Made by a program: the position numbers and the translations under genes
Notes under the pieces: generated by a model
The model's input: only the letters and a program-made list of their open reading frames with translations
Databases searched by the model: none
Told to the model about the DNA's origin: nothing
NCBI RefSeq assembly: GCF_000321415.2
Contig: NC_019902.2
Coordinates: 2,418,001-2,482,000, forward strand
Length of the DNA stretch: 64,000 nucleotides
Source of the DNA: Thioalkalivibrio nitratireducens DSM 14787
GTDB taxonomy: Bacteria > Pseudomonadota > Gammaproteobacteria > Ectothiorhodospirales > Ectothiorhodospiraceae
Direction of reading: 5' to 3'
Shown: piece by piece, positions 9,955-20,196 of the stretch
How the letters are laid out: each line of letters begins with the position of its first letter
Numbering within the stretch: the stretch's first letter is position 1

Positions 9955-10958
9955 GCGCCGAACCGTCCACGATGCCGCCGGCGTCCGGCCCCGTGCTGGC
10001 CGTGCACGATCTGCACACCTGGTTCGACCTGCGCCAGTGGGGATTCCTGCGCGTGGGTTCGGTGCGCGCGGTCGACGGGGTCAGCTTCGAACTCGGCCGC
10101 AGCGAGTCGGTGGCCTTCGTCGGCGAGAGCGGCTGCGGCAAGAGTTCGCTCGCCCGGACATTGCTGGGCCTGCACCCGCCGACCCGCGGCGAGGTGGTGT
10201 TCGAGGGCCGCCCGCTGCAGGAGATGCGCCCCTCGGAGCGCAACGATTATCTCGCGCGCGTCGGCTACGTTCAGCAGGATCCGTACGGCGCACTGCCGCC
10301 GTTCATGGACGTCCGCCGCATCCTGCACGAGCCGCTGATCGTGCATGGCGTGCGTGACCGCAGCGAACGCGACCGGCGCGCGCGGGCAGTCCTCGAGGAG
10401 GTGCGCCTGACACCGCCGGAGGACTTTCTGGCGAAGTTCCCGCACATGCTGAGCGGCGGCCAGCAGCAGCGCGTGGTGATCGCACGGGCGCTGATCCTGC
10501 GCCCGCAGGTGATCATCGCCGACGAACCGGTGTCGATGCTCGACGCGTCGGTGCGCGTCGAGATCCTGCAGCTGCTGCGCCAGATCCAGCAGGAATACGG
10601 CCTGACCCTGGCGTTCATCACCCACGACCTCTCCACCGTGCGCCATTTCGCGGAACGGATCTTCGTGATGTACGCCGGGCGGATCGTCGAGCAGGCAGCG
10701 GTCGACGATCTGCTGAACCACCCGCAGCATCCGTACACACAGGCGCTGCTCGCCGCGATCGCCGATCCCGACCCGGACAATGCCGAACGGGAACGGGCGG
10801 TACCCCCGGGCGAGGCCCCCAGCCTGATGAACCCGCCCTCCGGCTGCCGTTTCCACCCGCGCTGCCCGCAGATGATTCAAGGCACCTGCGAGCGGGAGGA
10901 TCCGCCCAATTTCGAACCGCGCCCCGGGCACCGTGCCGCCTGCTGGCTGCACCGTTGA
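9951..10958 (+). CDS. Peptide ABC transporter ATPase, DppF/OppF type
   Basis: The second ATPase of the importer is 335 residues. The start is the ATG in the ATGA overlap with the upstream ATPase; further upstream the same frame is only the shadow of that gene. It shows Walker A (GESGCGKSS), Q-loop, signature LSGGQQQR, Walker B (QVIIADEP) and ITHD. The C-terminal extension has the CRFHPRCPQMIQGTC cysteines. It forms a heterodimer with the preceding ATPase, as in Dpp/Opp systems. Confidence 0.9.
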   Translation: MSAEPSTMPPASGPVLAVHDLHTWFDLRQWGFLRVGSVRAVDGVSFELGRSESVAFVGESGCGKSSLARTLLGLHPPTRGEVVFEGRPLQEMRPSERNDYLARVGYVQQDPYGALPPFMDVRRILHEPLIVHGVRDRSERDRRARAVLEEVRLTPPEDFLAKFPHMLSGGQQQRVVIARALILRPQVIIADEPVSMLDASVRVEILQLLRQIQQEYGLTLAFITHDLSTVRHFAERIFVMYAGRIVEQAAVDDLLNHPQHPYTQALLAAIADPDPDNAERERAVPPGEAPSLMNPPSGCRFHPRCPQMIQGTCEREDPPNFEPRPGHRAACWLHR

Positions 10959-10968
10959 GGTGGCGTCG

Positions 10969-11148
10969 ATGCGGCTGCTGATCGTGGGTGTTGCCGTGGC
11001 GCTTGCCGGGCTCGCACTGCTGCTCGCACAGGCGACCCGGGCGCTCGAACCCGGCCTCGCGCTGTCGCTGCTCGCCTACGCGGTGGCCTTCGGCGGCATG
11101 CTCGCCGGGATCGCCGGCGCAATCCGGGGATTCCAGCGCCGCCGTTGA
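10969..11148 (+). CDS. Small membrane protein
   Basis: A 59-residue protein starts at MRLLIVGVAV, 10 bp after the ATPase stop. It is almost wholly two hydrophobic helices (LLIVGVAVALAGLALLLAQA and LALSLLAYAVAFGGMLAGIA) separated by a short polar turn, and it ends in a basic tail (RGFQRRR). I recognise no family. Its position as last gene of the transporter operon suggests cotranscription, but a role in transport is only inferred. Confidence 0.55.
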   Translation: MRLLIVGVAVALAGLALLLAQATRALEPGLALSLLAYAVAFGGMLAGIAGAIRGFQRRR

Positions 11149-11213
11149 TCGTCGGCGGCGCTCGCCGCCAGCGCGGCCTTCCGGTCAATCGGGGTACGCC
11201 GGGCAGGGCTATT

Positions 11214-11232
11214 CTTGACTATTTCACTCAGG
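11214..11232 (+). promoter_or_regulatory. IscR type-1-like operator overlapping a promoter
   Basis: The 19-bp sequence CTTGACTATTTCACTCAGG matches the palindromic type-1 IscR consensus as I know it (CCTGACTAwwTTAGTCAGG) at 16 of 19 positions, and is followed by AATA as in several IscR sites. TTGACT is also a good -35 box; TAGATT 16 bp downstream is a weaker -10. The site lies about 70 bp upstream of the ATG of the monooxygenase-fold gene. IscR type-1 sites are bound by the [2Fe-2S] form, so repression in iron-sulfur-replete cells would be expected. Confidence 0.5.
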
Positions 11233-11303
11233 AATATAGATTAGCGTTCAACGATGTACCGAAACGCCCCGTCCCGGGGCGGTATCCAGCCCAGGAGGCA
11301 GTC

Positions 11304-11753
11304 ATGAGTCAGCTCATCAGCAACTTCCCTACCGATGGTGTCGTGACCCTCAACCGCGTGATCATCAAGCCCGAGTACACGGTGGACGATCTGCAGGAGC
11401 GGGTCGCGGTACTGTGCGAGAATGTGAAGACCTACCATTCGGACACGGGATTCGTCGGCGGCTTCGTCGCGCTGAATTCCGGCGCCGTATCGAACGAGGG
11501 CTCGACCGTCGGCCAGGCCGTGGACAGCCCGCTGAAGGATCGCGAGGCCCTGATCATCACGTTCTGGAGATCCTTCGAGGACCACGAGGCCTCGCACCGG
11601 AGCGAGACGTTCCAGCCACTGTTCCGCGAAGTACTCGACCTGTGCGAGAACGGCAACGAGGAAATCGCGTACGAAATGCTCTGGTCGGGCAAGGCCTACT
11701 CGGCCGAGGAGGCGCAGGCGGCCCGGGAAGCCAAGGCGCGCTACGCGGCCTGA
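11304..11753 (+). CDS. ABM-fold (antibiotic biosynthesis monooxygenase-like) protein
   Basis: The 149-residue soluble protein starts at MSQLISNFP after a strong AGGAGG. The pattern of a beta strand near the start (VVTLNRVIIKP), then ALIITFWRSFEDHEASHRSETF and a C-terminal helix/strand is that of dimeric alpha-beta barrel (ABM) proteins. That superfamily includes heme-degrading and quinol monooxygenases. No Asn/Trp pair diagnostic of IsdG-type heme oxygenase was identified, so the reaction is unknown. The gene stands alone behind the IscR-like promoter and ends at a GC-rich hairpin, suggesting iron- or redox-linked control. Confidence 0.6.
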   Translation: MSQLISNFPTDGVVTLNRVIIKPEYTVDDLQERVAVLCENVKTYHSDTGFVGGFVALNSGAVSNEGSTVGQAVDSPLKDREALIITFWRSFEDHEASHRSETFQPLFREVLDLCENGNEEIAYEMLWSGKAYSAEEAQAAREAKARYAA

Positions 11754-11768
11754 CCATCGCCCACGATC

Positions 11769-11794
11769 GCAGGGGCGGCAACTGCCGCCCCTGC
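11769..11794. terminator. Bidirectional hairpin between convergent genes
   Basis: A perfect 12-bp GC-rich inverted repeat (GCAGGGGCGGCA, loop AC, then its complement) lies between the convergent ABM-fold gene and mrpG. There is no T-tract, so this is a hairpin barrier or terminator by position and stem strength only. Confidence 0.5.
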
Positions 11795-11804
11795 CCCGTG
11801 ACAC

Positions 11805-12230
11805 TCACGATTCCGAACGGTTACCGCGCGCCCCCTGGTCCCGCTGGGCAGACCCCTTCTCGCCCGACGATGCCAGCGTGTGGGTTTTCTGATCGTAGCG
11901 GCCTTTCAACTCATCGGTGTGCGTCTGCGACCAGAGCGGCACTCCGACGAAGTAGCCGGCGCGGCCGATCGCGTGCGCGGCTACCGGCGCGGTGAGAATC
12001 AGGAAAGCAACCACCGCAATGGCCTTAACCACCACCGTCAGTTGGCCAATGTAGATCGCGGCACCCACCATGATCAGACCGGCACCGAGCACGCCCGCCT
12101 TGGTTGTAGCGTGCATGCGTGTAAGCAGATCCGGCATGCGCAGCAAACCCATCGCGGCAATCAGCATGAAGCCGGCTCCAGCCACCAGAAACACCGCGGT
12201 CAGTAACTCAATCATCGAGAATTCAATCAT
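11805..12230 (-). CDS. mrpG: Mrp Na+/H+ antiporter subunit G
   Basis: Small membrane subunit of the Mrp cation/proton antiporter, 141 residues. It has three hydrophobic helices and the family core GLLRMPDLLTRMHATTKAGVLG near residues 30-50. The ATG opening MIEFSMIELL overlaps the end of mrpF by 8 bp; a second ATG 15 bp further in is an alternative start. The C-terminal ~45 residues (from the HTDELKGRYD region on) form a charged tail. It is the last gene of the mrpABCDEFG operon and faces the ABM-fold gene. Confidence 0.9.
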   Translation of the reverse strand: MIEFSMIELLTAVFLVAGAGFMLIAAMGLLRMPDLLTRMHATTKAGVLGAGLIMVGAAIYIGQLTVVVKAIAVVAFLILTAPVAAHAIGRAGYFVGVPLWSQTHTDELKGRYDQKTHTLASSGEKGSAQRDQGARGNRSES

Positions 12231-12498
12231 CGACGCGGTGCCCTCCCTTCTCGAGATAGCGTGCAAAGGCGATCGCAGCGAGGAACGCGGTCAGCGCCAG
12301 CACCAGTGCCACGTCCAGGTACGCGGATCGACCCGTGGCCACCACCGCAACGCCGATGAAGCCGACGGTCAGCGACGCGAGTAGCTCCAGCGCCACCACG
12401 CGATCGGGTAGCGTGGGCCCGAGAACGAGGCGTATAAAACTCAACACCAGTGCCAGACTGAGAAGCGCGTAGGCGAGAAAGATCGCGTAATCGAACAT
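12223..12498 (-). CDS. mrpF: Mrp Na+/H+ antiporter subunit F
   Basis: The 91-residue membrane subunit has three predicted helices and the conserved RLVLGPTLPDRVVALELLAS segment after the first helix, characteristic of MnhF/PhaF. It is needed for assembly of the antiporter complex in studied Mrp systems. It sits between mrpE (9-bp gap) and mrpG (overlap). Confidence 0.92.
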   Translation of the reverse strand: MFDYAIFLAYALLSLALVLSFIRLVLGPTLPDRVVALELLASLTVGFIGVAVVATGRSAYLDVALVLALTAFLAAIAFARYLEKGGHRVDD

Positions 12499-12507
12499 AC
12501 CGGTCCC

Positions 12508-12981
12508 TCAGCGCAACACCTGGAGCGCGCGGGCCTCCAGGACCTTGATACTCCGGATCACCGCGTCGCGGTCGTCCAGGTACATCACGTGGATATAGAG
12601 CACCTTCTTGTCGCTCGACACGTCCAGGCTCAGTGTCCCGGGCGTCAACGAGATCAGGTTCGCGACGATGGTGATCTCGCCGTCGGTTTCGGCGTCCAGC
12701 GGCATCGCGATCACGCCGGGGCTCATGTGATGCGTCGGCGTCAGCACGTCGTAGGCGACCCGGAGATTCGACAGCAGCAGTTCCCAGAAGAAATAGCCGA
12801 CGAACCCGAAGAACCGCGGCACCTTCAACAGGTATTTGCGAACGTCAGGTTTGCGCCCCAGCGTCAGCGCGAGCACGAGATAGCCCAGGACGAATCCAAG
12901 GAGGAGGTTCGCGCCGGTGAAGGAGCCGGTGAGCGCCATCCAGATCAGCGCCAGCGCGATGTTCCAGATCAGCGCAATCAT
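12508..12981 (-). CDS. mrpE: Mrp Na+/H+ antiporter subunit E
   Basis: 157 residues. The start is the ATG opening [10 protein letters not shown], which overlaps the mrpD stop by 4 bp. Two N-terminal membrane helices are followed by a cytoplasmic domain with the MrpE signature ([17 protein letters not shown]). The long open frame upstream in the same phase is the antisense-phase shadow of mrpD and is not part of this gene. Confidence 0.92.
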   Translation of the reverse strand: MIALIWNIALALIWMALTGSFTGANLLLGFVLGYLVLALTLGRKPDVRKYLLKVPRFFGFVGYFFWELLLSNLRVAYDVLTPTHHMSPGVIAMPLDAETDGEITIVANLISLTPGTLSLDVSSDKKVLYIHVMYLDDRDAVIRSIKVLEARALQVLR

Positions 12982-14522
12982 CGCCGCATCTCCTGCAGGG
13001 ACTCGACGTAGTCGGCACCGAGCACCGCGTCGATATAGCGCGAGGTATCCAGCAGTTGCTCGGCGGACAGTTCGGCCATTTCGAAGATCGGCTGGCCATA
13101 GAGCCCGATCATCACCGTCATCAGCGCGAGGCCGACGATCGGCGGCCACATCCAGAACAGCGACCCGGCCGGCGCACCGCTGCCGGCGGCGCGGCCGGCA
13201 GGCTCGGGCTGCGCCTTCCAGAACACCTCGTTCCAGATCTTGACCATCGAATACAGGGTCAGCAGACCGACGACCAGCGCCACCGTTACCGCCAGCCAGG
13301 CTTCGACCTCGATGCCGGCACGGATGATGATGAACTTCGCGAAGAACCCGGATAACGGCGGCAGACCTGCGAGCGACAGCGCGGGCACCATGAACAGCAC
13401 CCCGAGCATCGGATGCGAACGGTACAGCCCGCCCAGTTCCTTGAGTTCGTGCGATCCCTTCAGTTGATACGTCAGGCCACTGATCAGGAACAGGTTCGCC
13501 TTCACGATAATGTGGTGCATGATGTAGAACACCCCGCCGACGATCGCGAGCGGAGTGAACAGCGCGAGGCCGAGAATCATGTAGCCGATCTGGCTGATGA
13601 TGTGGAACGACAGGATCCGCCGGAACTCGAACTGCGCCGCCGCGCCGAGCACGCCGGTGAGCATGGTCAGCATCGCGATCCACAGCAGGATTTCGTGCGT
13701 GTAGTCGACGTCCTGGTTGAAGATCAGCGTGAACACCCGGAACAGCGCGTACACCCCGACCTTGGTCAGCATGCCCGCGAACAGCGCCGAGACCGCGACC
13801 TTCGGCGTGTGATACGACGCCGGCAACCAGAAAAAGAACGGGAACGCCGCGGCCTTGATCCCGAACGACACCATGAACAGCATCGCGATCACGGTCACCA
13901 GGCCGGTGTCTTCCACCTCGCCCAGCCGCACCGCGATGTCGGCCATGTTCAGCGTGCCGGTCAGGCCATAGAGCAGACCGATCGCGGTCAGGAACAGCAT
14001 CGACGAGACGAGGTTCAGCGTCACGTACTTGATCGCGCCTTCCATCTGCGCGCGTTCGCCGCCAAGGATCAGCAACGCGAACGACGCGACCAGCATCACC
14101 TCGAACCACACGTAGAGGTTGAAGATGTCGCCGGTCAGGAACGCGCCGTTCACGCCCGCGAGCAGCAGGTGGAACAGCGGGTAGTAGCCAAAGCGCTCGT
14201 GCCGGCTGCCGATGTCGGACAGCGAATAGATCGCGGTCGCAAGACCGATGATCCCGGTCAGCACGACCATGATCGCCGAGAGCATGTCGGAAACCAGCAC
14301 GATGCCGAACGGCGCCTGCCAGCTTCCCATGTGCATCACCAGATGGTCATGCTCCCAGGTCTCGAACAGCAGGTGCACCGACACCGCCAGCAGCGCCAGC
14401 GTGCCGAACACGCCCAGCAGCTTCTGCGCGGCATGCGAGCGCCAGAGCGCCAGCGACAGTGCCCCGATCAGCAGCGGGAGGATGACGGGAAGCGCAACCA
14501 GCGCGTCCATGTACGCGCTCAT
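12978..14522 (-). CDS. mrpD: Mrp Na+/H+ antiporter subunit D (NuoN/NuoM-like)
   Basis: The 514-residue polytopic protein of the proton-translocating NADH:quinone oxidoreductase subunit family carries about 14 transmembrane helices. The conserved Glu ([18 protein letters not shown]) and Lys residues of this superfamily are present ([18 protein letters not shown]). In Mrp complexes, MrpA and MrpD provide the ion-conducting modules that exchange cytoplasmic Na+ for external H+. It overlaps mrpC and mrpE by 4 bp on each side. Confidence 0.94.
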   Translation of the reverse strand: MSAYMDALVALPVILPLLIGALSLALWRSHAAQKLLGVFGTLALLAVSVHLLFETWEHDHLVMHMGSWQAPFGIVLVSDMLSAIMVVLTGIIGLATAIYSLSDIGSRHERFGYYPLFHLLLAGVNGAFLTGDIFNLYVWFEVMLVASFALLILGGERAQMEGAIKYVTLNLVSSMLFLTAIGLLYGLTGTLNMADIAVRLGEVEDTGLVTVIAMLFMVSFGIKAAAFPFFFWLPASYHTPKVAVSALFAGMLTKVGVYALFRVFTLIFNQDVDYTHEILLWIAMLTMLTGVLGAAAQFEFRRILSFHIISQIGYMILGLALFTPLAIVGGVFYIMHHIIVKANLFLISGLTYQLKGSHELKELGGLYRSHPMLGVLFMVPALSLAGLPPLSGFFAKFIIIRAGIEVEAWLAVTVALVVGLLTLYSMVKIWNEVFWKAQPEPAGRAAGSGAPAGSLFWMWPPIVGLALMTVMIGLYGQPIFEMAELSAEQLLDTSRYIDAVLGADYVESLQEMRR

Positions 14523-14866
14523 GTATCGGTGTCCTTCATCTGATCCATGTCATCGGCGCCGACCACTTCGTAGGCGCGGTGAATCAGCACCACCGCGAAC
14601 GCCAGCACCCCGAACCCGATCACGATCGCGGTCAGGATCAGCGCCTGCGCGAGCGGGTCGGCGCTGACGCCGGGCGGCAGGAGTTCGCCCGGGTAGATCA
14701 GCGGGGGCGCGCCGCGCACCATGCCGGCAGCGGTAAAGATCAACAGGTTCGCTGCGTTCGACAACAGCACCAGGCCGATCACGAGCTTGACGATCGACCG
14801 GCGCAGCATCATGTACAGCGCCGCGGCGTACAGGAAGCCGACGGTGACGGCCATCACGACTTCCAT
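14519..14866 (-). CDS. mrpC: Mrp Na+/H+ antiporter subunit C (NuoK-like)
   Basis: The 115-residue NuoK-type membrane protein has three helices and the family motif [20 protein letters not shown]. The [16 protein letters not shown] helix carries the conserved segment of MnhC/NuoK. The start is the ATG opening [10 protein letters not shown]; the upstream extension of this frame lies in mrpB and lacks membrane character. Confidence 0.93.
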   Translation of the reverse strand: MEVVMAVTVGFLYAAALYMMLRRSIVKLVIGLVLLSNAANLLIFTAAGMVRGAPPLIYPGELLPPGVSADPLAQALILTAIVIGFGVLAFAVVLIHRAYEVVGADDMDQMKDTDT

Positions 14867-14868
14867 CG

Positions 14869-15294
14869 TCAGTCCTCCGCCTCGGCCAGGTTGAGAATGA
14901 TCGTCAGCACCGCGCCGACGACCACCAGATACACGCCGATGTCGAAGATCAGCACCGTACTCAGCTTCAGCTCGCCACCACCGGGCAGCGCAAACTCCCA
15001 CCACTGCGCGGTGAAGTACGGCTGACCCAGAAACGCCGCCGGCGCGCCGCTGAGCACCGCGATCACCATCCCCGCACCGAGCAGATCACGCGGATCGACG
15101 CGCAGCAGCCGGCGCGCGGACGCGATGTCCATCGAGAAGACGTACAGCACGATTGCACCGGCGGCGACCAGCCCGGCGATGAATCCGCCACCGGGCTCGT
15201 CGTGGCCGCGCAACAGCAGGAACACCGAGAACAGCAGCAGCAGCGGCAGCAGGAAATTTCCTGCGGTACGCAGGATCAGCGAATACATGTTCAT
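14869..15294 (-). CDS. mrpB: Mrp Na+/H+ antiporter subunit B
   Basis: A 141-residue MnhB-domain protein with four predicted helices and the diagnostic [19 protein letters not shown] segment near residues 28-47. It starts within the last codons of mrpA (4-bp overlap), so translation is probably coupled. Confidence 0.93.
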   Translation of the reverse strand: MNMYSLILRTAGNFLLPLLLLFSVFLLLRGHDEPGGGFIAGLVAAGAIVLYVFSMDIASARRLLRVDPRDLLGAGMVIAVLSGAPAAFLGQPYFTAQWWEFALPGGGELKLSTVLIFDIGVYLVVVGAVLTIILNLAEAED

Positions 15295-17642
15295 CGACGG
15301 TCCTCCGCGCGGAATCGGATCATCGCGTAGACGCCCACGGCGGCCAGCGCCAGCACGAAGATCTCACCCAGCGTATCCAGCGTCCGGAAATCCACCAGGA
15401 TCACGTTCACCACGTTGCGGCCATAGCCCTCGGGCACCGACCACTCGATCAGTTCCCGCGCAATAGAATCGAACTCGCGCGCGCTGTGCGTGCTGAGGAT
15501 CAGCAATGTCACCATGCCGCCGGCCGCAAGCGCGATCGTCGCATCCCGCAGCTTCACCCACCACGGCGACAGGCCGAGGAAGCCGGGCAAGCGGAACAGC
15601 ACCAGCACCAGCAGGATCACCGTCAGCGTCTCGACCAGGATCTGGGTGATGCCCACATCCAGCGCGCTGAACAGCACGAACACCAACGCGACGGTAAAGC
15701 CGAACGAACCCAGCGCCGCGACCGCGCCCAGGCGCGAGCGGGTAAGAATCGCGTACAGCGCGGACAACGCCATGATCGCGACGATCGCCATCTCGTAAAG
15801 GCGCAGATCGGCAATCGCCAGCGGGCCGACGGAAACGCCGAAGATCTGCGCAGTCACGCCGACCATCAGCGCGGTGGAGACGATCACGAACATGATGTAG
15901 AAGCGCAGATAGCCGCTCTGCAGCACCCGCGTCTGCCAGTCCGAGACGCCGACGATGCCGTCCATCATCTTGTCGTAGCCGCGCTCGGGACCGTAGCGCG
16001 ACGCGGTATCGACCCAGGCCAGCTGCTCGCGCACGCGGTCCCAGCGGCTGTACAGGAACAGCCCGCCCACCAGCGCGAGCACGCTGATCGCGAGCGGCCA
16101 GTTGAGCCCATGCCACAGCGCCAGGTACGCATCCACCGGCACGCCGCCGTTCACCGCCTGCGCCGCGGCGGCGAGGATGCCGTCCTCGGCGAGGCCCGTG
16201 CCGAGACCGAACACCAGCCCGAGGCTCGCCAGCACCGCCGGACCCGCGATCAGTGCCGGCGGCGCCTCGTGCGGTGTCTTCGGCGTCTCCACGCGCGGGC
16301 CGAACCATGGCCGGATACCGACAATCGCCGCGACGCCAACCCCGAGGATTGCCGAGGCGATCGCGAGCAGCGCCAGCAGCGGCACCAGGCCCGGAGCACC
16401 GAGCACCGACTCGAGCATCAGTTCCTTGGCGACGAAACCGAACAGCGGCAATACACCGGCCATCGACAATGCCGCGAGAATCGCGAACGCCGATGTGACC
16501 GGCAGCGCCGCTCGTAACCCGCCGGTTTGCAGGAAATCCTTCGCGCCTGCCTTGTGGTCGAGAATGCCCGCGACCAGGAACAACGCGCCCTTGTACAGCG
16601 AATGCGCGAGCAGGAACGCCATCGCCGCGAGCAATGCGGTATCGGTGCCGATGCCGATCAGCATCGTCAGCGTGCCCAGCGCCATCACGGTCGAATACGC
16701 CAGCACGCTCTTGATGCCGGTGCTGCGGAACGACAGGAACACCCCGACGAACATCGTTACCGCACCGAACAGCGCGAGCAGCGTGAACCAGACCTCGGTG
16801 CCCCCCAGCGACGGATTCAGGCGCGCCAGCAGGTACACGCCCGCCTTCACCATGGTCGCGGAATGCAGATAAGCGGAGACCGGGGTCGGCGCCGCCATCG
16901 CGTTCGGCAGCCAGAAATGGAACGGCACCTGCGCCGACTTGGTGAACGCCCCGAGCAGGATCAGCAGCAGCAGCGGCAGGTACAGCGCGTGCTCACGGAC
17001 CGCATCGCCGGAATTCAGGATCTCGGAGAGCTCGTAACTGCCGCTGGCCAGCGCGAGCATCACGATGCCCGCAAGCAGCGCGAGTCCGCCGGCGACGGTC
17101 ACGATCAGGCCCTGCAACGCGGCCTTGCGCGCCTTAGCATCCTCGTGGTTGTAGCCGATCAACAAATAGGAGGTGACGCTGGTCAACTCCCAGAAGATGA
17201 ACATCGCAATCAGGTTGTCCGCGAGCACCAGCCCGAGCATCGAGCCCATGAACGCGAGGATCACGACATAGAACCGGCCCAGATCCCGGCTCTTTTCGAG
17301 ATAGCGCCCCGCATAACTGACGATGAAGAAGCCGATCCCCGAGATCAGCAGTGCGAACAGCAGCGACAGGCCGTCGACCAGGAACGACAGCTGAATCTCC
17401 AGCCCCGGCATCCAGAGCATTCGGCCCAGCGCCGCGTCCAGCCAGGCCGGCGCCCATCCTCCGGCCGACGGACCGAGCACCACCGTCCCGCCGGCGGCCA
17501 CCTCGGGCAGGAAGCTCAAGAAATAGACGAACAGCGACGCCGGGAGCAGCGCGAGCACCCAGCCGCTGTACCGGCCGGTCAGCCGGTGCACCCAGGGCGC
17601 GAGCGCAGCCAGCAGAAAGGTCGACAGAATCGCGTAAAGCAT
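15291..17642 (-). CDS. mrpA: Mrp Na+/H+ antiporter subunit A
   Basis: The 783-residue large subunit has an N-terminal NuoL-like domain (about residues 1-500; motifs include [23 protein letters not shown] and [15 protein letters not shown] in sequence). A C-terminal MbhD/MbhE-like part follows ([20 protein letters not shown] at the end). It is the first gene of the operon. The ~170 bp upstream, up to the 17817 gene, is the only place for the operon promoter, but I see no convincing box. The complex would use the proton motive force for Na+ expulsion and pH homeostasis, fitting a saline or alkaline habitat. Confidence 0.94.
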   Translation of the reverse strand: MLYAILSTFLLAALAPWVHRLTGRYSGWVLALLPASLFVYFLSFLPEVAAGGTVVLGPSAGGWAPAWLDAALGRMLWMPGLEIQLSFLVDGLSLLFALLISGIGFFIVSYAGRYLEKSRDLGRFYVVILAFMGSMLGLVLADNLIAMFIFWELTSVTSYLLIGYNHEDAKARKAALQGLIVTVAGGLALLAGIVMLALASGSYELSEILNSGDAVREHALYLPLLLLILLGAFTKSAQVPFHFWLPNAMAAPTPVSAYLHSATMVKAGVYLLARLNPSLGGTEVWFTLLALFGAVTMFVGVFLSFRSTGIKSVLAYSTVMALGTLTMLIGIGTDTALLAAMAFLLAHSLYKGALFLVAGILDHKAGAKDFLQTGGLRAALPVTSAFAILAALSMAGVLPLFGFVAKELMLESVLGAPGLVPLLALLAIASAILGVGVAAIVGIRPWFGPRVETPKTPHEAPPALIAGPAVLASLGLVFGLGTGLAEDGILAAAAQAVNGGVPVDAYLALWHGLNWPLAISVLALVGGLFLYSRWDRVREQLAWVDTASRYGPERGYDKMMDGIVGVSDWQTRVLQSGYLRFYIMFVIVSTALMVGVTAQIFGVSVGPLAIADLRLYEMAIVAIMALSALYAILTRSRLGAVAALGSFGFTVALVFVLFSALDVGITQILVETLTVILLVLVLFRLPGFLGLSPWWVKLRDATIALAAGGMVTLLILSTHSAREFDSIARELIEWSVPEGYGRNVVNVILVDFRTLDTLGEIFVLALAAVGVYAMIRFRAEDRR

Positions 17643-17816
17643 CCAGTCAGGATTCCTTGGTGATGGACCCGGGCCTCACCCGGCAGCAACGGCCAACACC
17701 AGCCTGGCCGCGAAGCAGAGAGCAGGGGGTTACACGACTGCCCCCAGAACCCCGCGAAGGCTAGCGGCGGATCCGCGCCCGCGCAAGCGACCTCGCTGGC
17801 GCTGGGTCCGAGCGGC

Positions 17817-18494
17817 TCACCACTCGCTGCTGCGCCGACGCCGGGGAATCCGGGTAAGCAGGATCCCGAGAATCAGCGACCCCACGGTGACCAGTGCGCC
17901 AGTCATGAACCACTTGCGGTGGTTGTCCGCCCGCATCACCTCGACCCGCCGCCGATAGTCCTCGGCCGAGTCCTGCGCCTCGAGCAGCGCGCTGCGCAGC
18001 TGCGCGTTCTGCGCGCGGATCTCCTGGGGACGGGCCGCAACGTCGCGCAGTTCCTCCAACTCATTCTCCAGGCCAGCGATGTGGCGCTGCAACGACTCGC
18101 GTTCGGCCTCGAGGTCGCGCCGCGTCTCCAGCAACTCGGCGATGCGTCCGGCCTGGTCATCGGTACCCGACCGGATCTCGTCGAGTTCGGCCTGGACCGC
18201 GGCGAGCCGCTCGCGCGAGTGGGGTTCGTCCTGCAGGTACCGGGTCAGGATCCAGCCCTCGGTGCCATTGGCAAAACGGATCAGCGAGTGACCGTCTGCA
18301 TCCTGCTGCAGCACCGTCACTTCCTGGCCGCTGCGCGCGCTGCGGATGATCCGGTGCTGCAGCGTCTTGCCGGCGCGCACACCGACCTCGAGTTCCTCGC
18401 TGACATAGCGCGTCGCGTCCTGCGCCGCTGCCTGCATGGAAAACGCCACGACAAGCCCTGCGACGATCGCGACGACGGCGAACCTTAAACCCAT
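17817..18494 (-). CDS. TIGR04211-type SH3 domain / coiled-coil envelope protein
   Basis: The 225-residue protein has a signal peptide (VVAIVAGLVVAFSMQAAAQ) and a bacterial SH3 domain (residues ~28-90, YVSEELEVGVRAGKTLQHRII through GTEGWILTRYL). A long coiled coil (~95-190) and one C-terminal membrane helix with a basic tail (RIPRRRRSSEW) follow. This is the architecture of the YgiM/TIGR04211 family, anchored in the inner membrane with the SH3 domain in the periplasm. Function is unproven in this family. Confidence 0.8.
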   Translation of the reverse strand: MGLRFAVVAIVAGLVVAFSMQAAAQDATRYVSEELEVGVRAGKTLQHRIIRSARSGQEVTVLQQDADGHSLIRFANGTEGWILTRYLQDEPHSRERLAAVQAELDEIRSGTDDQAGRIAELLETRRDLEAERESLQRHIAGLENELEELRDVAARPQEIRAQNAQLRSALLEAQDSAEDYRRRVEVMRADNHRKWFMTGALVTVGSLILGILLTRIPRRRRSSEW

Positions 18495-18586
18495 GGCATC
18501 TCTCTCCCGGCCGTTGCCTGCCGTATCCAGTCAAACGCGCGCCAGTCTACCAGCCATCGCGCGCGGTGCCTCCCCATCGGGAACCG

Positions 18587-19957
18587 TCAGCTGCGGAACT
18601 CCGCACCTCCGTAGCGCCAGCGCCGTACCGCTTCGGGCAGGACGATCAGCAGATCGAAGCCTGCCGGCAGCCAACGACGCAGGTGGCAGGAGACCCCCGC
18701 CAGCCATTGCAGCAGCCCGGCCAGCAGCGCGAGCAGGAACCAGAGGGCGGCGCCGAACAGCACGCGCGTGGCGGCCATCAAGCCGACCAGCCAGAGCGGC
18801 GCGAGCGCGACCACCAGCGGCAGCACCAGCCCGAGCAGCCCGCCGAGCAGTTGCGCCACCCAGTTCACGTCCGGAACCGGGGGGGCGTCGTTACCCGCCA
18901 TCAGTACGTCGATCAATTCCACGCGGTAGATCAGCCAGTCGCGCAGATAACCGTTCACCATCGACACGATCACCGTAGCCAGCAACACCCCTCCGGCCAG
19001 AACGCCGACCACGGCCCTCGGCAGCGCCCCCAGGCTACCGAGCGGGGTGATCCCGGGCGGGGCCGCGACGCGCGTCTCGGCCAGGATCCAGCCGCTGAGG
19101 CCCGCGGTGCCGAGCAGCGCCCAGATCGCGAGATCAGCGGTCCTGACCTCGGTACCGGAAGCGCCCGGGAACAGCAGTTCGAACGAGCCTGCAAACACCT
19201 GCTGGTACACATACACGGCCAGCCCGGCAAGCGCGAGACCCGCAGCGTGCAATACCCACTGGCTCCCGGCGTGGGCATAGACCGGGAGGCGCAGGGACCG
19301 GTGCCCGCGATGGCGTTCGAAACGCTGCAGCGTGTCGTCCAGACCCTGCGCCTGTTGTTGCAGCTGTGCGAGGCGTTCCTGCAGCGAAGCCAGGCGAGAC
19401 ACCAGTTCTCCGAGCGGCTCCCGCAGCCGCCGCCGCGTGTTCACCAGTGCCCGCGCGTGCTGCCGGTGCTCCTCCAGGGCCAGGCGCGCGATACGCAGCA
19501 CGGTTTCCTGCATGTCCCGTGCAAGCCGCTGGCTCTGCGGCTGGTCCCCTGCCGGTGTCCGGGCGAGCACCTCGAGTCGCTGCACCCAGGGGGGCTCGTC
19601 GGTGAGCCCGGTCTCCTCCCGTGCGTAGGCCGCCTCCAGTTCCCTGAGCACCTGGTGGGTGTCCTGCCGCAATGCCGGCAACTGCGCGAGGTCGTGGCCG
19701 ATCAGGCGCGCGTAATCGCGCTCCAGCGCATCGATGGCATCCACAAGCTGGCCCGCTTCCAGGCGCGCGAGGTGGGCGCCGTGCCAGCGGCCAACGCGGT
19801 CGCGCAACCGGACGAACTGGGTCCGCAGACCGCAGGTGATCCGGGCGAGCAGCGTCGCGGTGGCCACCAGGAAACGCCGGATCGGGTGGCGCGCCAGGTC
19901 CAGCAGCACGATGGCGGCGACCACAGCCGCAACCCAGATCAGAACCGTTACCGTCAC
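18587..19957 (-). CDS. Membrane protein with long cytoplasmic coiled coil, unknown
   Basis: I do not recognise a family. A GTG start is chosen because a GGAGG lies about 7 bp upstream and the protein opens with a membrane helix ([20 protein letters not shown]). The 456 residues comprise that helix, a ~200-residue helical domain rich in Arg/Gln/Leu (coiled-coil prone, ending [22 protein letters not shown]), and then about five further membrane helices. It has no gene partner with a known function. A scaffold or mechanosensitive-channel-like role is possible but unsupported by any motif. Confidence 0.6.
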   Translation of the reverse strand: MTVTVLIWVAAVVAAIVLLDLARHPIRRFLVATATLLARITCGLRTQFVRLRDRVGRWHGAHLARLEAGQLVDAIDALERDYARLIGHDLAQLPALRQDTHQVLRELEAAYAREETGLTDEPPWVQRLEVLARTPAGDQPQSQRLARDMQETVLRIARLALEEHRQHARALVNTRRRLREPLGELVSRLASLQERLAQLQQQAQGLDDTLQRFERHRGHRSLRLPVYAHAGSQWVLHAAGLALAGLAVYVYQQVFAGSFELLFPGASGTEVRTADLAIWALLGTAGLSGWILAETRVAAPPGITPLGSLGALPRAVVGVLAGGVLLATVIVSMVNGYLRDWLIYRVELIDVLMAGNDAPPVPDVNWVAQLLGGLLGLVLPLVVALAPLWLVGLMAATRVLFGAALWFLLALLAGLLQWLAGVSCHLRRWLPAGFDLLIVLPEAVRRWRYGGAEFRS

Positions 19958-20196
19958 GCAACCTCCCCAACCGCCCCATCGGACCGCGAAGTATGGCCGA
20001 TCCGGGACCCCGATGCAGGGTCGACGGCCGGTTTGGGGCACTGCCGCGCCGGCGTGTCTGGCAACGCGGTCTGATGGTGAGCCTCCCGCATGGCCCACTC
20101 GCCATCCTTGAACGGGCGGGATGGGCCGGAGCCGGGTCGATAATTGCTTTTGCCGGCCGGTTTCGGTCCAATACCCGGTTTCCGCCGGGATCAGTG

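Noticed and set aside
15291-17642. mrpA read as NADH dehydrogenase subunit L of complex I
   Set aside because: The C-terminal MbhD/MbhE-like extension and the surrounding mrpB-G genes identify an Mrp antiporter, not complex I.
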